DNA of 64,000 nt, from NCBI RefSeq assembly GCF_020215645.1, contig NZ_CP084058.1:3224001-3288000 (forward strand). The letters run 5' to 3'. Position numbers and translations under genes: made by a program. The DNA is from Nonomuraea gerenzanensis. GTDB lineage: Bacteria; Actinomycetota; Actinomycetes; Streptosporangiales; Streptosporangiaceae. Every line of letters begins with the position of its first letter. Position 1 is the first letter of the stretch. Shown here one piece after another: positions 52,713 through 61,963 of the stretch. The notes under the pieces were generated by a model. The model worked only from the letters and a program-made list of their open reading frames with translations, had not been told where the DNA came from and searched no databases.

Positions 52713-55700
52713 GTGCAGCTGAACGTGTGTGCGCGGATACCCATACGGTGGCAGGCGGTGATCGCGACATGCACGGTCCTGGCTGTGCTTGCCGGCCTGC
52801 TGCACGCGCCGCCGGCGTATGCCCAGGGGACGGTTCCCGCTGATCGCCCCCTCGTGGTGTCGGCCTGGCAGGAGGGCGGTCCGCAGGTCCGATTAGCTGC
52901 CGAGGCCGCGTTGCTGGGTTCGGACGCTCAGGTCAGCGCGTTCCTGGATGGCGGATGGGCCCAGGCCCAGCGTCTCGATCAGCGGGAGAATCTTGCGCGG
53001 GTCATCAGTAACGGTGGTCCCGCCCTGCGCGCGAAGGCTCAGGCCGCCCTGGACGCGGACGTCGCAGGTGACCAGAACGCGATCCCCACGTTCCTGAAGA
53101 GCGGTTGGCAGGGCCCGTCGGACATCGACACCCGGGTGTCGGTGAACCAGCTGATGGCCTCCGGCGGCGATCAGGTCAAGCAGGCGGCGCAGGCCGTACT
53201 GGACTCCGGGACCGCCGAGGAGATGCGGAAGTTCCTGGAGTCCGGCTGGCAGGCGCAGTGGAACACCGACCAGCGGCTGCGGATCAACCAGGCCATAGCC
53301 ACAGGTGGCCCGCAAGTCCGCGCCGCGGGCCAGAAAGCACTGGACGCAGGTGCGCCGGAGGCGCTGGAGGCATTCCTCTCCTACGGCTGGGCCGTGGCCT
53401 CGGCGCGGGACGAGGAGACCGCGACTCTAGAAGACCTGCTGGGCCAGGCGAAGGAGGCCAAGGCGCTGGCGGAGCAGGAGACCGCCAACGCCACGAGCGA
53501 GGCCGATCGCGCCAGGGACTCCGCAGCCGCGGCGCGCCGGTCGGCGGCGGAGGCCGCTGCCGCAACCGCGGCGGCACGCGACAACATGGCTGAGGCGAAG
53601 GCGCAGGCCAAGCGGGCGGCCAGGGCGGCGGAGCAGGCGGCTGAGGCGGCGCAGGTGGCCGTTCAGGCTGCGGCTGCGGCGAACCGGGCGGCGCGTGCCG
53701 CAGCCACCGCGGCGGCACGCGCCGCGCAGATGGCGTCGAAGGCCAACCAGAAAGCTTCCGAGGCTTATCAGCACGCCGCAGCCGCGGCCGTCGATGCCAC
53801 TTTTGCGGAGAACGCACGGCAAGCGGCGCAGGCAGCCCGAAGGATCGCCCGGGAGACGGACGAGTTCGCCGAGCTGGTCAACTTGGCGCTCACGGCGGTC
53901 AGGGAAAACTCCCATGCGGTCACAGCGGCTACGGCTGCGGCTGAGAATGCTCTGGCGGCAGCGGCTGCCAATGACGAGGCTGTACGGTACGCCAACGCGG
54001 CCGGCGCGGACGCCCAGGAGGCGGTCGCCGCGGCGGCAAGGGCACGGGCCAACGCCGAGCGGGCCGCGCGGGCGGCACGGGCGGCACAGACGTACCTCCA
54101 GACAGCCATCGATGCCGCGATCAAGGCGCGAGACGCTGCCATCAAGGCGGCAGCCAACGCCCGGGCCGCGGCCGTCGCGGCCCTCGAAGCCGCCGAGCAC
54201 GCGGGCGACGCCGCCAAGGCGGCGGAACGGGCCACCGAATACGCCAACCTGGCCACCACGGCCGCGCAGCAGGCGCTGGACACCGCGACCCAGGCCGCCG
54301 CGGTCTACGATGCGGCGCGTGTCGCCGACGCAGAACGCCTGGCGGTGGCTCGGGACGAGGGGTTGGAGACCGCCCGGACAGCCAACGTCGCGTATGAGAG
54401 GCAGCAGCGGGCCGCCGACTGGGATGTCGACCAGGCCGCCAAACGCGACGCCGAGACCAACAGGCTCATCGCGGTGGTCCTCGACCCGGCCACCGAGCGC
54501 GCGGCCGCGGTCGCGGCCGCTCGCAAGGTCGCGCTCAATCTGGCCGGCGGCCAGAGCGCCTGGACCAAGCAGGCGGCGCTGGGCGCACTGGGTGGCGCCG
54601 ACGATCTCGTGCTGGAGTTCGTGCGCGCCGGCCTCGCCCGCGCTGAGGCGCAGGACAACCGCATCGCGGTGACCAAGCTGTCGGTGGCCGACAACGCCGC
54701 CCTGGAGACGGCGGCCATGAACGCCCTGGCCGGCAGCGACCAGACGGTTGCGACCTTCCTGCGTACGCAGAGCTATCCCGGCCGGTACACGGCGGACCGG
54801 CTGAAGGTCAACCAGATCCTGGCCGCGGCCAAGACGGCCGGCGATGTCGTGCTGGCGCAGCGAGCCGAGCAAGCCCTTGAGGCCGACACGCCGCAGGCGT
54901 TGCGAGACTTCCTCGACACCGGCCAGTACACCGCGGCGGTCATCGGTGAGCGGGTGCGGGTCAACCAGATCCTGGCCAGCCCGGACAGCGGGCCGGAGGT
55001 GAAGGCGGCAGCGCAGATAGCCTTGGAGGGACCCGCTCCGGGCCTGCGGCAGTTCCTCAGCACGGGCCGGTTCACCGCGGCCGAGCGGGACCACGAGACC
55101 GCGGTTCACCTCGCTGTGGTCGCCGGCCTGCTGACGAAGATCAGCCAGGCCGCCGAGTCGGCCGTGGAGAGCGCTCTGGAAGCGCAGGCCGTAGCCGCCC
55201 GCGCCCGCGACGACGCCGCGTTGGCCGCATCCTACGCTCAGCAGGCGATCGACTCGGCGCAGCGGGCCGCCGGCTACGCTCAGCAGGCCAGGGTGCACGC
55301 CGACCGAGCCGCTGCCTCGGTGGAGAAGGCCGCGGCCGCGGTCAAGACCGCCGTCGGGGCGGCCACGAAGGCCAGAACCTCCGCCCACAGCGCCCTCCGG
55401 TCGGCCACCTGGGCGATCGCCTCCCACGCGATGGCCGTCGACGCCGCCAACAGCGCCACCCGAGCAGCACGCCTTGCCTACAATTCGGCCATCAACGCCG
55501 GTCAGAGTGCCGACGCTGCCGCCAGGGCGGCCGATGCGGTTGCCAAGGACTATGAGTACGCCGCCGGCGCGGAAATCGCCAAATGCGACTTCGAGTACAA
55601 CCGGGATGACTATGCACGGCTGGAGGATGCATACGGCTTAGAAGAGGGCAAGTTCTATCGCGACTGCATCTACAACATCCTCGGGGATCCGGAGGAGCTG

Positions 55701-56630
55701 GCCACACGGGTATACCTCAACTCCGCCTTCTGTGACATCTATCCGCAGGACAGCCAGTCCTACGAGAACTGCATCGCCTCCACATCGGCTCCCGGCTTCG
55801 AAGCGATACAGGAATACAACCTTACCTTCGAGGCGCTCAGGTATGCGCTCACGATGTTCGAAGTGGGGTGGATGCCGGCCATTGTCGGCTGTCAGGTCAC
55901 ACTGGTCTGCGGAGCAGCGCTTACCGTCGCCACGGTTGGTGTTGAAATATATCGTTTCGTCCAGGGTGACCAATCGCTGGCCAAGACGCTGCTCAACCTC
56001 GGCACCATCGCTCTTGAATCGCTGGCCGGATATGGGATCGGAAAACTGCTCAGCAGTGGGTTCCGGGCGCTCAAGAGGGCCTTCGCAGCTTCCAAGACGG
56101 GCACGAGCGCGATATCGGAGATCCGTAGGGGCCTGCTCCAAACCGAGCAAAAGCTGGTCCTCGCGCACGTCCGGACCATGCTTGCCAGCGAATACCCCAC
56201 GGTCAGGGACACCGCCTTCTTCTGGTCCGGCCGCACAGAGATAGCACCTGACAAGTATGTGTCTGCCGGACCCGATCTTGTCGCTGAAATTGCGAAGGCG
56301 AAGGGTGGCACCTCGCTCGAAATGCTCATGGACAGCCGTGGGATCCCACAGGCGCAAATTCCGAAAGAGATAGAGTGGGACCCCTGGGAGGTGCCATGGG
56401 ATGCCATCCAGGACCAGGTCAATGATGCGTGGACCCAGATCTCCCTGAATTACGCACGAAATGCCTCCGGCGTGGTCAGGGTGGTGCACGGAACAAGCCT
56501 GCGCCCGGGCAACGTCTGGGAGACGACGGAGTTCCCCGCGCTCAAGGCCAATCCCAACGTCACCAAAATAATCAGAATAACCATCGTCGACGCGACCACG
56601 CGGACGGAGGACGTGATCTTCGAGCGATAG
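52713..56630 (+). CDS. ALF-repeat polymorphic toxin with CD38/ADP-ribosyl-cyclase-like C-terminus
   Basis: 1305 residues from GTG 52713, chosen because GGAGG lies 5 bp upstream; ATG 52701 is in frame. A signal peptide (to AYAQG, about 36) precedes about four ALF repeats (RVSVNQLMASGG, FLESGWQAQW), a long Ala-rich coiled coil (about 225-615), more ALF repeats (about 655-800) and a second coiled coil. After a Cys-containing segment and two hydrophobic helices (about 1055-1110), the C-terminal about 140 residues carry FWSGR (Trp1171), TSLE (Glu1203), DAWTQISLNYA (Trp1240) and WETTEF (Glu1273). These match in order and spacing the catalytic Trp-Glu-Trp-Glu set of CD38. It probably destroys NAD in competitors. 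The next gene is the likely immunity gene. Confidence 0.85.
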   Translation: MQLNVCARIPIRWQAVIATCTVLAVLAGLLHAPPAYAQGTVPADRPLVVSAWQEGGPQVRLAAEAALLGSDAQVSAFLDGGWAQAQRLDQRENLARVISNGGPALRAKAQAALDADVAGDQNAIPTFLKSGWQGPSDIDTRVSVNQLMASGGDQVKQAAQAVLDSGTAEEMRKFLESGWQAQWNTDQRLRINQAIATGGPQVRAAGQKALDAGAPEALEAFLSYGWAVASARDEETATLEDLLGQAKEAKALAEQETANATSEADRARDSAAAARRSAAEAAAATAAARDNMAEAKAQAKRAARAAEQAAEAAQVAVQAAAAANRAARAAATAAARAAQMASKANQKASEAYQHAAAAAVDATFAENARQAAQAARRIARETDEFAELVNLALTAVRENSHAVTAATAAAENALAAAAANDEAVRYANAAGADAQEAVAAAARARANAERAARAARAAQTYLQTAIDAAIKARDAAIKAAANARAAAVAALEAAEHAGDAAKAAERATEYANLATTAAQQALDTATQAAAVYDAARVADAERLAVARDEGLETARTANVAYERQQRAADWDVDQAAKRDAETNRLIAVVLDPATERAAAVAAARKVALNLAGGQSAWTKQAALGALGGADDLVLEFVRAGLARAEAQDNRIAVTKLSVADNAALETAAMNALAGSDQTVATFLRTQSYPGRYTADRLKVNQILAAAKTAGDVVLAQRAEQALEADTPQALRDFLDTGQYTAAVIGERVRVNQILASPDSGPEVKAAAQIALEGPAPGLRQFLSTGRFTAAERDHETAVHLAVVAGLLTKISQAAESAVESALEAQAVAARARDDAALAASYAQQAIDSAQRAAGYAQQARVHADRAAASVEKAAAAVKTAVGAATKARTSAHSALRSATWAIASHAMAVDAANSATRAARLAYNSAINAGQSADAAARAADAVAKDYEYAAGAEIAKCDFEYNRDDYARLEDAYGLEEGKFYRDCIYNILGDPEELATRVYLNSAFCDIYPQDSQSYENCIASTSAPGFEAIQEYNLTFEALRYALTMFEVGWMPAIVGCQVTLVCGAALTVATVGVEIYRFVQGDQSLAKTLLNLGTIALESLAGYGIGKLLSSGFRALKRAFAASKTGTSAISEIRRGLLQTEQKLVLAHVRTMLASEYPTVRDTAFFWSGRTEIAPDKYVSAGPDLVAEIAKAKGGTSLEMLMDSRGIPQAQIPKEIEWDPWEVPWDAIQDQVNDAWTQISLNYARNASGVVRVVHGTSLRPGNVWETTEFPALKANPNVTKIIRITIVDATTRTEDVIFER

Positions 56631-56662
56631 TCGACAGCAGACCGCGCTGGTATCCTGTTTCG

Positions 56663-57148
56663 GTGGAATTTGCGATCAGTGAAGAATGGAAAGAACGGGT
56701 CGTCTACCGGGAACAGGATGCCGGCTTCACTTTCGACTGCGCCTGGGGCGTCAAGCCTCACACCGTCTTCGTGCCATCCGCCGCATACTGGCCGCAGGCG
56801 ACTCCGGCCTGGATGCACGATCGGCGGGACGAGATCATCGGTCGCCTCCGCGCTCATCTGGGTGCACGCTACGTCATCGAGGAGTTCGAGAAGAGCGACA
56901 CCGGTCCCCGGCAATGGGTGACGGTTCTCGGGGCCCGCCATTCGGACGGGTCAGTTCCCGGCGAGTGGATCGCCGTGCTCATGGATCCCGACGAAACAGC
57001 CACCCCCCACGCCTCCTGGACGCCCGAACAGCGCAGTCAGTTCTTCGCTGATCACGCGGGGCGGGTCGGCGGCGGGTCCACACCGGACGAGGCGGTGGAA
57101 GATCTCCGGCAGCGGGTCGGCCGGCCCGAATTGCGCTGGGGAACCTGA
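56663..57148 (+). CDS. Probable immunity protein for the ALF toxin
   Basis: 161 residues from GTG 56663, 32 bp after the toxin stop. It is acidic, cytosolic (no signal peptide), and starts EFAISEEWKERVVYREQD, with WTPEQRSQFFADHAG near the end. Size, strand and position directly after the toxin domain are those of immunity genes. It resembles no enzyme I recognise. Specific neutralisation of the cyclase-like domain is inferred from position. Confidence 0.7.
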   Translation: MEFAISEEWKERVVYREQDAGFTFDCAWGVKPHTVFVPSAAYWPQATPAWMHDRRDEIIGRLRAHLGARYVIEEFEKSDTGPRQWVTVLGARHSDGSVPGEWIAVLMDPDETATPHASWTPEQRSQFFADHAGRVGGGSTPDEAVEDLRQRVGRPELRWGT

Positions 57149-57181
57149 ACGAGACATCCGCGTGCCGCAGCCACAAGGGCT

Positions 57182-57635
57182 GTGGCCGGGAACGGTCAGA
57201 TCCACGTCACAGCCACCCGCACTCCGGCGCTCCTTGCCCGGGTGAGCGACCCGGCGGGCAGGCCGCTGCGCGCCGGGGCCGAGATCGAGCACGACCCGGC
57301 CGCACCGGACGGCCAGGGCACCGGCCAGATCTGGATCGGCAGCGTGGATAACGTACCGGAAGGCAGTCAGGCGAGCATCGCCGTCCTGGCGAACACGCTG
57401 TCCGACGGATGGAAGGTACGCTGGCGGGTCCGCGCGGTCTCACCCACCGCTACCTCCTCCTGGTCGGACTGGCAGACCTTCACCATCAACCTGCCTGAAC
57501 CCAGCGCTACCGGCCTGACCATCACTCCATCCAAGGTGGTGGACGGCACCACGGTGACCACCACGCTCACCCCGGCGTTCGCGGCCAAGGTCACGGATCC
57601 CGCCGGCGGGGCGCTGCGGGCGAACCGGTCCGGTG
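57182..57635 (+). pseudogene. Fragment of a DNRLRE/RHS-type surface protein
   Basis: The frame reads PALLARVSDPAGRPLRAGAE, DGWKVRWRVRAV and TSSWSDWQTFTIN, then a second copy of the module starts (LTITPSKVVDGTTVTT, AAKVTDPAGGALRA) and is cut by the IS at about 57636. Such about 95-residue modules are repeated in large actinomycete DNRLRE/RHS proteins. No signal peptide or start is present. It may come from the same type of protein as the fragment at 48266. Confidence 0.75.
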
Positions 57636-58606
57636 TGTGCCTGCCGATGATTACATCCACCCAGGTCATGACTCTGCGAGGGCTTCTCAGGGGTCCGCGA
57701 GATCCGGTCACCCGGGGAGACGGAAGCGCGTACGGCAGGATGATCCGCCGTGCTCCTTCGCCTGGCCTATCTGACCGTCATGAATGCGTTCGCCGCGCTG
57801 CGGTTGCTCCCCATGAGCGATCGGGACAAGGACGTGAAGATTCTCGTCCTGCGTCACCAGATCGCTGTCCTTGAACGCCAACCCGGCACTGACACCAGAG
57901 TGAGATTCGCTCCCGAGGACCGGGCCTTTCTCGCCGCGCTCCTGACCTCGCTGCCGCGCGAGGTCCTTCGTCGGCTGTGGCTCCTCGTTCGGCCGGACAC
58001 CGTCCTGCGCTGGCACCGCGATCTGATGGAACGACGTCACGCCCATATCTGTCGGCCAAAGCGACGTGGGCGCCCACCCACCATCCGTGCCCTCATTCTG
58101 CGTCTGGTTCGGGAGAACCCCGGCCGGGGTCATCGGCGGGTGCATGGTGAGCTCACCACGCTCGGTATCAAGGTCCCGCCGTCCACGGTGTGGGAGATCC
58201 TCGAACAGGCCGGTCTTGATCCGGCGCCCGAGCGGGCGTCCATCACGTGGGCCGACTTCCTGCGCTCGCAAGCCGACGCCCTGCTGGCCTGCGACTTCAT
58301 CGAAACCCTCACTCTCAGCGGCAACGCCAGTACATCCTGGCAGTCATCGAGCACGCCACCAGGCGCGTCCGTGTTCTCGGCACCACCGCTCACCCGAGCG
58401 CGACCTGGGTCATCCAAGCGATCAGGAATCTGGTGATGGATCTGGACGACGCGGGCTGCCGGCCGCGTTACTTGATCCGAGACAAGGATGGGAAGTTCCC
58501 CGCCCTCGTGGACGAGATCCTCGCCGAGGCCGGCATCAAGACAGTCCTCACAGGCATCCGAATGCCGCGGATGAACTCCATCAAGACGGACAGGTTGCCG
58601 CCCTGA
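57636..58606 (+). mobile_element. IS with frameshifted, truncated integrase-core transposase
   Basis: The transposase starts GTG 57750 (LLRLAYLTVMNAFAALRLLP) and contains an HTH-like part and the start of the DDE core (DALLACDFIETLTL). A frameshift near 58320 moves it to ILAVIEHATRRVRVLG, LVMDLDDAG and LIRDKDGKFPALVDEIL. The protein ends in MNSIKTD, before the region holding the last catalytic Glu. It is inactive on its own. The left end matches the remnant at 49341. Confidence 0.85.
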
Positions 58607-58726
58607 TCGTCTACAACGTGGGTTCCAGGGGCGATCGCAACACCTGACCCGGTGGGTGTTGCTTGACCAAAAAGCGTCGGTCAGGGCTTCCGCGGGATGG
58701 AGCCAGAACTGCTCCTTGGATCCCTC

Positions 58727-59149
58727 CTACACCTCGAACCGGTCGTCGGAGACGATATGGATCGCGGCCTCCTCCGCGGACGCGCCCGCACGGTCGACGC
58801 CGATGTCTTCGGCCCAGAGATCCGATGACGGGTCGCCAGCTTCTTGGGTGGCCCAGACGAGCCGCCCTGCCCTCAGATATCCGACCTGGTCGTCGATGAG
58901 CTCGCCGTCGGTATCGGATGCGTCACCGATCCCGTCACCGAACTCTTCGGCTGCGATGTCGGGAACCTCATGGGCAAGTCTCTGGCTGAAGGGTTCATGG
59001 GTGCGAGCTTCGTCGGCGGTCAGCCCCCAGGCCAGGCTGCCGATGGGGCGATCCCCCGGCAGATAGCCGGGGCCGTCGCCGTCCTCGCCGAGTTCGTCGT
59101 CATCGAGACTCTCCTCTGGTGGCAGCAGTCCGGGGACGTAGTCGTCCAT
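58727..59149 (-). CDS. DUF5709-like acidic protein
   Basis: 140 residues from ATG 59149 with GAGGAG upstream. It is very acidic, starting YVPGLLPPEESLDDDELGED and containing RPIGSLAWGLTADEARTHEP, PFSQRLAHEVPD, and ASAEEAAIHIV at the end. This matches the actinobacterial DUF5709 family, small soluble proteins of unknown function, often linked to stress regulons. It is likely complete. Confidence 0.8.
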   Translation of the reverse strand: MDDYVPGLLPPEESLDDDELGEDGDGPGYLPGDRPIGSLAWGLTADEARTHEPFSQRLAHEVPDIAAEEFGDGIGDASDTDGELIDDQVGYLRAGRLVWATQEAGDPSSDLWAEDIGVDRAGASAEEAAIHIVSDDRFEV

Positions 59150-59325
59150 GGTTTCTCCTCAGTGGGTTGCATGGTGGGCTGGGCCGACCGGATCGCTGGT
59201 CAGGGACTCGGCCGTGTACGGCCGAAGGCGGTGAGCAGCGCTGGCGACGGAGCTTGGCCGTGCCTGGGTGACCGGGTCGCGGCTGAGTCGCTGGAAGCTC
59301 AGCAGGCGTCGGGGGCCCGGTGGTC

Positions 59326-59694
59326 TCAGTCGCCGGCCTTCGTGCTCACCGACTCGGCGGCAGCGCGATCGGAGTAGCCCGGGTGCCGGGGGTCGATCAG
59401 ATCGGTATGGGTGGTCGTTCGTGAAAGGTAGTCGGCGACGAAGGGGCAGATGGCGGTGATCGTGCCCTCGCGGGCGCGGATCTCGTCGAGCACGTGCCGC
59501 ACCATCGCGCTCGCCACGCCCTGGTGCTGTTGGCTCGGCTCCACCTCGGTGTGCAGCAGGGCGTACCGGTTGGGCTTCAGATGGGTGTAGTAGAGCCAGC
59601 CGACCAGATCGCATGCGCGGTGAAGCTCGAACCGCCCTTGATCGGTGTTGTCGATCAGCACCTCGGTCACCGGTACCTGTTCCTCGCCGCTCAT
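59326..59694 (-). CDS. GNAT-like acetyltransferase (YjdJ type) 1
   Basis: 122 residues. The acetyl-CoA region is LLHTEVEPSQQHQGVASAMV with Q/R-x-x-G-x-A, and the protein continues VRHVLDEIRAREGTI and ICPFVADYL, the short GNAT (Gtn/YjdJ) subfamily. Another member of the same subfamily is at 61964. These minimal acetyltransferases have unknown targets. Confidence 0.85.
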   Translation of the reverse strand: MSGEEQVPVTEVLIDNTDQGRFELHRACDLVGWLYYTHLKPNRYALLHTEVEPSQQHQGVASAMVRHVLDEIRAREGTITAICPFVADYLSRTTTHTDLIDPRHPGYSDRAAAESVSTKAGD

Positions 59695-59903
59695 CGGCTC
59701 ACCCTTCCAGCGTGGAGGTACGCCGCGCCCTCGTGCACGCCTGCCATCCGGACTGTCCCATCCACGTGTGACGTCAATCTGCTGCCAACATACACATAGG
59801 TACCATATATTTGGACTATAAGGTCCCGTTTTCCCTCTCGGGATTGCTCGGGTCCGCCACCGATGACGAACGAGCCGAGAAGAGGACAGGGAGCACTGAC
59901 GTC

Positions 59904-60521
59904 ATGGACGATCTGCACGTCACCATCGAGCCTGAGCGCATCGTCACCCCGACCCTCATCCTGCGTTCCTGGTCCGCCGAAGATGCCCAGGGGGCGTTCG
60001 AGATCTACGGGGACCCGGCAGTCGCCCGGGCCATCGGCAGGCGGCGGCCTGTGCGTGATCTCGCCGAGATGCGGGAGTCGCTGGGAGGCTGGGATCTGCG
60101 ATCGTCACGGAGCCCTGTGCCGCAGGGCCTGTGGGCCGTGGAGGCGGCCGATGACGGCCGGCTGCTCGGCGGCGCGACCCTGCTTTCCTTCAGCCCACGC
60201 GATCCCCGGCTTGTGATGGGATGGCATCTGCGGCCCGAGGCCCGTGGCCGTGGCGTGGCCGGCCAGATCGGCCATGCGCTGGCACACCAGGCCTTTCTTG
60301 CCCCCGACGTCGAGGAGCTCTTCGTGGCGGCGCCGGCGCAGAACGCCGGCAGCCTCGCCGTCGCCAGGCGGCTCGGAATGACCGCCGTCGATGACTTCAC
60401 CTGGGTACGCGACGGCGTGCGGCTCGAGGTGCTGCGGATGGGCCGGGCGGACCTGCACAGGATCCGGCCCGGGATCTCGCTGGACCACTCCTATGACCCG
60501 GACGGGTTGAACGACTGGTGA
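59904..60521 (+). CDS. RimJ/RimL-type GNAT acetyltransferase
   Basis: 205 residues from ATG 59904 with GGGAG upstream. LILRSWSAEDAQGAFEIYGD starts the fold; the acetyl-CoA loop is LRPEARGRGVAGQIGHAL, and AAPAQNAGSLAVARRLGM gives the usual N-x-x-S-x-x-V-x-x-K/R-LG motif. It resembles ribosomal-protein or small-molecule N-acetyltransferases. An AT-rich divergent promoter region (59695-59903) separates it from the GNAT at 59326. Confidence 0.88.
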   Translation: MDDLHVTIEPERIVTPTLILRSWSAEDAQGAFEIYGDPAVARAIGRRRPVRDLAEMRESLGGWDLRSSRSPVPQGLWAVEAADDGRLLGGATLLSFSPRDPRLVMGWHLRPEARGRGVAGQIGHALAHQAFLAPDVEELFVAAPAQNAGSLAVARRLGMTAVDDFTWVRDGVRLEVLRMGRADLHRIRPGISLDHSYDPDGLNDW

Positions 60522-60596
60522 GCTCGACGACGGCGCCCGACGTCTCCTCGAGACCTGATCGATCGCCGGGCCGAATCGCATGCCGCCGACGTTGGC

Positions 60597-61226
60597 TCAA
60601 TCGGCAGACAGGCTCTCGATGTACGCCAGCGCCATGTCGATGGAGGTCGCCATAGGTGTGACATCGCGCGCGGTCTGGGCCAGCATGTATCCGCCCTGGA
60701 GAGCGGCGATGAGCCCGGTCGCGAGCTGGTCGATGGGAGCCTCGGCCGGAAGTGTGCCCTTGTCCTGAAGCCTGCGCAACACGCCTGCCAGGAGCTCCTG
60801 CCATTCGCTGAAAAGCTGGACCAACGCCCGGCGCGCGAGCTCGTCCTGATCGGAGACCTCCGAGGCCAGCGTGCCGAGCGCACAGCCGTAGGCGCCGTGC
60901 CGTAGGGAGTTGCTCTGTACCAGCGCATCCCGCCAGCGTCGCAGGCCCGGGATGGTCGAGACATGGCCGAGGGCATCGCGCTCACGCTGGATGACGCGTT
61001 CTCCCACGTGATCGATGACGGCTCGCACGAGCGCTTCCTTGCCGTCGAAGTGGTGGTACAGCTGCGACTTGCTCACTCCACTCGCTGCGAGCACGTCGTC
61101 GAGCGTGGTGTCCCCGACTCCCTTGACGTACATCAGGTCGGCCGCTGCGGCGACGATCCTTGCCCGCGTCTTTGCGCCGCGCGCCGTCAGGCGTCTGCCA
61201 GTGTGCGAGTCAGCGGTCGTCATCAC
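60597..61226 (-). CDS. TetR-family transcriptional regulator
   Basis: 209 residues; HTH at about 20-65 (VGDTTLDDVLAASGVSKSQL, then YHHFDGKEALVRAVI). The C-terminal domain is the TetR_C type (YGCALGTLASEVSDQDE, GLIAALQGGYMLAQTARD). It is 23 bp downstream of a TetR-like protein without HTH on the same strand, so they are probably co-transcribed. Confidence 0.92.
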   Translation of the reverse strand: MMTTADSHTGRRLTARGAKTRARIVAAAADLMYVKGVGDTTLDDVLAASGVSKSQLYHHFDGKEALVRAVIDHVGERVIQRERDALGHVSTIPGLRRWRDALVQSNSLRHGAYGCALGTLASEVSDQDELARRALVQLFSEWQELLAGVLRRLQDKGTLPAEAPIDQLATGLIAALQGGYMLAQTARDVTPMATSIDMALAYIESLSAD

Positions 61227-61249
61227 GTCTTCATGTTACTGATATCGGA

Positions 61250-61699
61250 CTACTCGTTCTCCGTCCTCGCAGGGCTGTCATCCTCGGCTCCTGCAAAAGG
61301 CGCGAGCGCGATGTCGAGCGCGGCGTTGAGCGGCCAAGGGTCTCGTGCGATCTGGCTCAGGGTGCTGCCTCCGTGAAGCGCTGCAAGGATCAGCACGGCG
61401 GTCTTCCGGACGTCGACATCCGCTCGCGAGGCCTGCGCGGAAGGGCACGGCGAGTCTGCTGCGGCGCCGGACTTGAGCAACCGGTCCAACGTCTCTGCGA
61501 TGAGCTCGCACCAGCGCTCGAGGAGATCGGCCCGCTCGGGCGCATCGCCCGATTGCCGCAGCGCCAGCACGTACGGTGATCGCGGGGTCATGAGCTCCTT
61601 GACGACGCGGCGACGCCAGCAGGCGAGCTTGGCCCGGTCGGTGACGCCAGACAGGGAAGCGCTTTCGCGGGCCAAGACTTCCGCGAAGTGTGTCGTCAT
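61250..61699 (-). CDS. TetR ligand-binding domain without a DNA-binding domain
   Basis: 149 residues from ATG 61699 with GGAGGG upstream. The sequence SPYVLALRQSGDAPERADL and ILAALHGGSTLSQIARDPW match the TetR C-terminal domain, as in the neighbour at 60597 (GLIAALQGGYMLAQTARD). The about 50-residue HTH is absent. It is either a truncated pseudogene that regained a start or a real partner able to form heterodimers with the full TetR. The good ribosome-binding site supports expression. Confidence 0.65.
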   Translation of the reverse strand: MTTHFAEVLARESASLSGVTDRAKLACWRRRVVKELMTPRSPYVLALRQSGDAPERADLLERWCELIAETLDRLLKSGAAADSPCPSAQASRADVDVRKTAVLILAALHGGSTLSQIARDPWPLNAALDIALAPFAGAEDDSPARTENE

Positions 61700-61963
61700 C
61701 AGTCCCTCCCGGCCAGTCGAAATCGCTCACATATTCTGCCACGGGATGGGACTAAAAAGTCCAAAAGAGGTGCGTGGGGCACGCGCGGCTGGTCCGTGAA
61801 CGGCTGCCGAGCTGTGCCACAGACGGTGATGCTCACGGTGCCGGCGTCGAGCACGCCGGCCGGCACCCGGCCGGTGACCTGGGCCGAGATGAGGTTCTTC
61901 TCGAGCTGCTTGAGGTCAACGGCCGGGTCATGGGCGATGATGCGGCGCCAGGAGCAGCCAAGG

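Noticed and set aside
53427..55427. 666-codon minus-strand frame opposite the ALF toxin
   Set aside because: It mirrors the Ala-rich coiled coil (GCC/GCG codons read backwards as Gly and Arg) and has no recognisable motif.
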